Shown here piece after piece: positions 63,002 to 64,000 of a stretch of DNA of 64,000 nt. This DNA comes from Psychrobacter sp. P2G3 (GTDB taxonomy: Bacteria; Pseudomonadota; Gammaproteobacteria; Pseudomonadales; Moraxellaceae). Under the pieces are notes generated by a model, which was not told the DNA's origin, made no database searches, and saw only the letters and a list, made by a program, of their open reading frames with translations. The position numbers were made by a program, and so were the translations under genes. The stretch's first letter is position 1. Every line of letters starts with the position of its first letter. The stretch covers positions 1,116,001 through 1,180,000 of the forward strand of contig NZ_CP012529.1 in NCBI RefSeq assembly GCF_001593285.1, read 5' to 3'.

Positions 63002-64000
63002 TTAAGCAAATGACAATAAACGTTTTTTATTTAAAACATAATGAGCAATCATGCCGATAAGAATACCCCAGAATACAGAGCTAAGACCCAAAAAGCTCAT
63101 GCCGGATGCCGTCGCCAAAAAGGTAATTAATGCGGCGTCTCTTTGCTCATCGTTTTTCATAGCAATGGTGATATTGGCAGAAATAGCCCCGATAAGTGCG
63201 AGTCCAGCTAAGGCGGCGACCAATTCCTTTGGTAGTAAGCTGAACACCATCACAATACTACCAGCAAACAAGCCACCTAATAGATAAAAAATACCATTGG
63301 CTACTCCAGCGATATAGCGCTTTTCCTTCAGCTCGTGCGCATCTTTGCCCGTACATAGGGCAGCGGTGATGGCTGCTAGCACAATGGTAATACCACCAAC
63401 ACATGCGACTGCTAATGAGGCGAGGCTTGCGACACTCACAATAGGCTTGGCTGGCGTGTCATAACCGCTGAGATTTAAGATAGCCATACCGGGTAAAAAT
63501 TGTCCGGTTAAGCTGACAAGGATAAGAGGGATAGCAAGGTTAAAGGTGGCGTTCCATGACCATTCAGGCCAAATAATTGTAGGTATGGTGATGGCTAAAT
63601 TCATGTCGACGGGGTTCATCTTGCCGAAGATAACACTTAAAATGACCCCGCAGAACAGTACCCAAATCATGGTATAACGCGGCGAAAAGCGTTTGGCTAA
63701 TAAGTAGCAACCAAGCATACTAAAGACGATAAATGGCATGGTATCAGTGGCGACGAATAACTCTAAGCCAAATTGAAACAAAATGCCAGCCATCATGCCA
63801 GCAGCAATGCCGTTCGGAATCCATTTTAAAATCTTGTCAAATGAGCCGGTTGCACCGACCAAAAATATCACAACCGCTGAGATAATATAAGCGGATATCG
63901 CCTCATTGATACTCATCTCTGGAAACACGGTCACCAGTAGAGCCGTGCCGGGTGCTGACCAAGCGGTAATAATAGGGGTTTTGTATTTAATAGATAGGAA
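63002..64000 (-). CDS. benE: Benzoate/H+ symporter BenE family (5' part beyond the window)
   Basis: This is a polytopic inner-membrane protein of the BenE family. The frame remains open to the window's right edge, and the visible sequence begins about SIKYKTPIITAWSAPGTALL, so the N-terminus lies outside. Family text VFPEMSINEAISAYIISAVVIF, MNPVDMNLAITIPTIIWPEW and FYLLGGLFAGSIVMVFSLLP is seen, with about ten hydrophobic segments. About 332 residues are visible of the usual 390-400. It sits upstream of pcaIJFD and would feed benzoate to an upper pathway outside the window. Confidence 0.9.
   Translation of the reverse strand, partial: FLSIKYKTPIITAWSAPGTALLVTVFPEMSINEAISAYIISAVVIFLVGATGSFDKILKWIPNGIAAGMMAGILFQFGLELFVATDTMPFIVFSMLGCYLLAKRFSPRYTMIWVLFCGVILSVIFGKMNPVDMNLAITIPTIIWPEWSWNATFNLAIPLILVSLTGQFLPGMAILNLSGYDTPAKPIVSVASLASLAVACVGGITIVLAAITAALCTGKDAHELKEKRYIAGVANGIFYLLGGLFAGSIVMVFSLLPKELVAALAGLALIGAISANITIAMKNDEQRDAALITFLATASGMSFLGLSSVFWGILIGMIAHYVLNKKRLLSFA

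Noticed and set aside
1..64000. Possible CRISPR array, tRNA, rRNA, integrase or transposase
   Set aside because: No regularly spaced repeats, cloverleaf, rRNA-like stretch or transposase motif was seen on reading. The repeats found are isolated palindromic elements.

Overview
The window looks like a chromosomal segment of a Psychrobacter-like member of the Moraxellaceae (Gammaproteobacteria). The block rlmN - pilF/pilW - rodZ - ispG - hisS - yfgM - bamB - der has the classic gammaproteobacterial order. Base composition is moderately AT-rich, intergenic regions carry many T-tailed hairpins, and the protein sequences read as Moraxellaceae. This assignment is inference from gene order and protein character, since no rRNA is present. 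I see no rRNA, tRNA, CRISPR array, phage or transposase gene.

Layout: (1) 1-10.3 kb holds housekeeping genes on the + strand: 23S rRNA/tRNA methylation, pilus assembly, cell shape, isoprenoid synthesis, His-tRNA charging, outer-membrane assembly and ribosome assembly. (2) 10.4-17.4 kb holds an orphan sensor kinase with a degenerate receiver-like tail, a D,D-carboxypeptidase (dacC type), a small secreted protein of unknown role, and surE-nlpD. (3) 17.5-26.4 kb looks like an accessory island. It has a UvrD-like SF1 helicase, a convergent 1554-residue SF1 helicase fused to a Vsr/MTES_1575-type PD-(D/E)XK nuclease (a defence-type architecture), and an orphan, truncated, GC-rich VgrG.

(4) 26.6-35.7 kb is a catabolic region that I read as a 2-ketoarginine/guanidinobutyrate route: a D-amino-acid-oxidase-like flavoprotein, RidA, a LysR regulator, guanidinobutyrase, an AruI-like ThDP decarboxylase, a Dld-like flavoprotein and a YjiH-type membrane protein. 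(5) 35.9-40.8 kb has a GlxA-type AraC regulator divergent from an acyl-CoA dehydrogenase and two short-chain dehydrogenases. (6) 41.2-46.4 kb has a periplasmic copper amine oxidase, an aldehyde dehydrogenase and an acetylpolyamine-amidohydrolase-like deacetylase, consistent with amine/polyamine use. The aldehyde dehydrogenase could also supply the step missing from region 4.

(7) 46.6-55.8 kb is mixed: a TPR protein, an acetyl-CoA hydrolase/CoA-transferase, an acyltransferase, a small membrane protein, ArfB, a two-cupin protein, a flavin amine oxidase, an enoyl-CoA hydratase and a VOC protein with a divergent LysR regulator. (8) 56-64 kb, on the minus strand, is the lower beta-ketoadipate pathway (pcaI, pcaJ, pcaF, pcaD) with a BenE benzoate symporter (cut by the window end), a secreted M20 amidohydrolase of the hippurate-hydrolase type and an aromatic-acid MFS transporter. 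Together these could release, import and degrade benzoate-like compounds.

Between genes there are at least two families of small palindromic, MITE-like repeats. One is about 145 bp, with two full copies and one half copy. The other is about 104 bp. There is also a REP-like palindrome and several operator-like palindromes.
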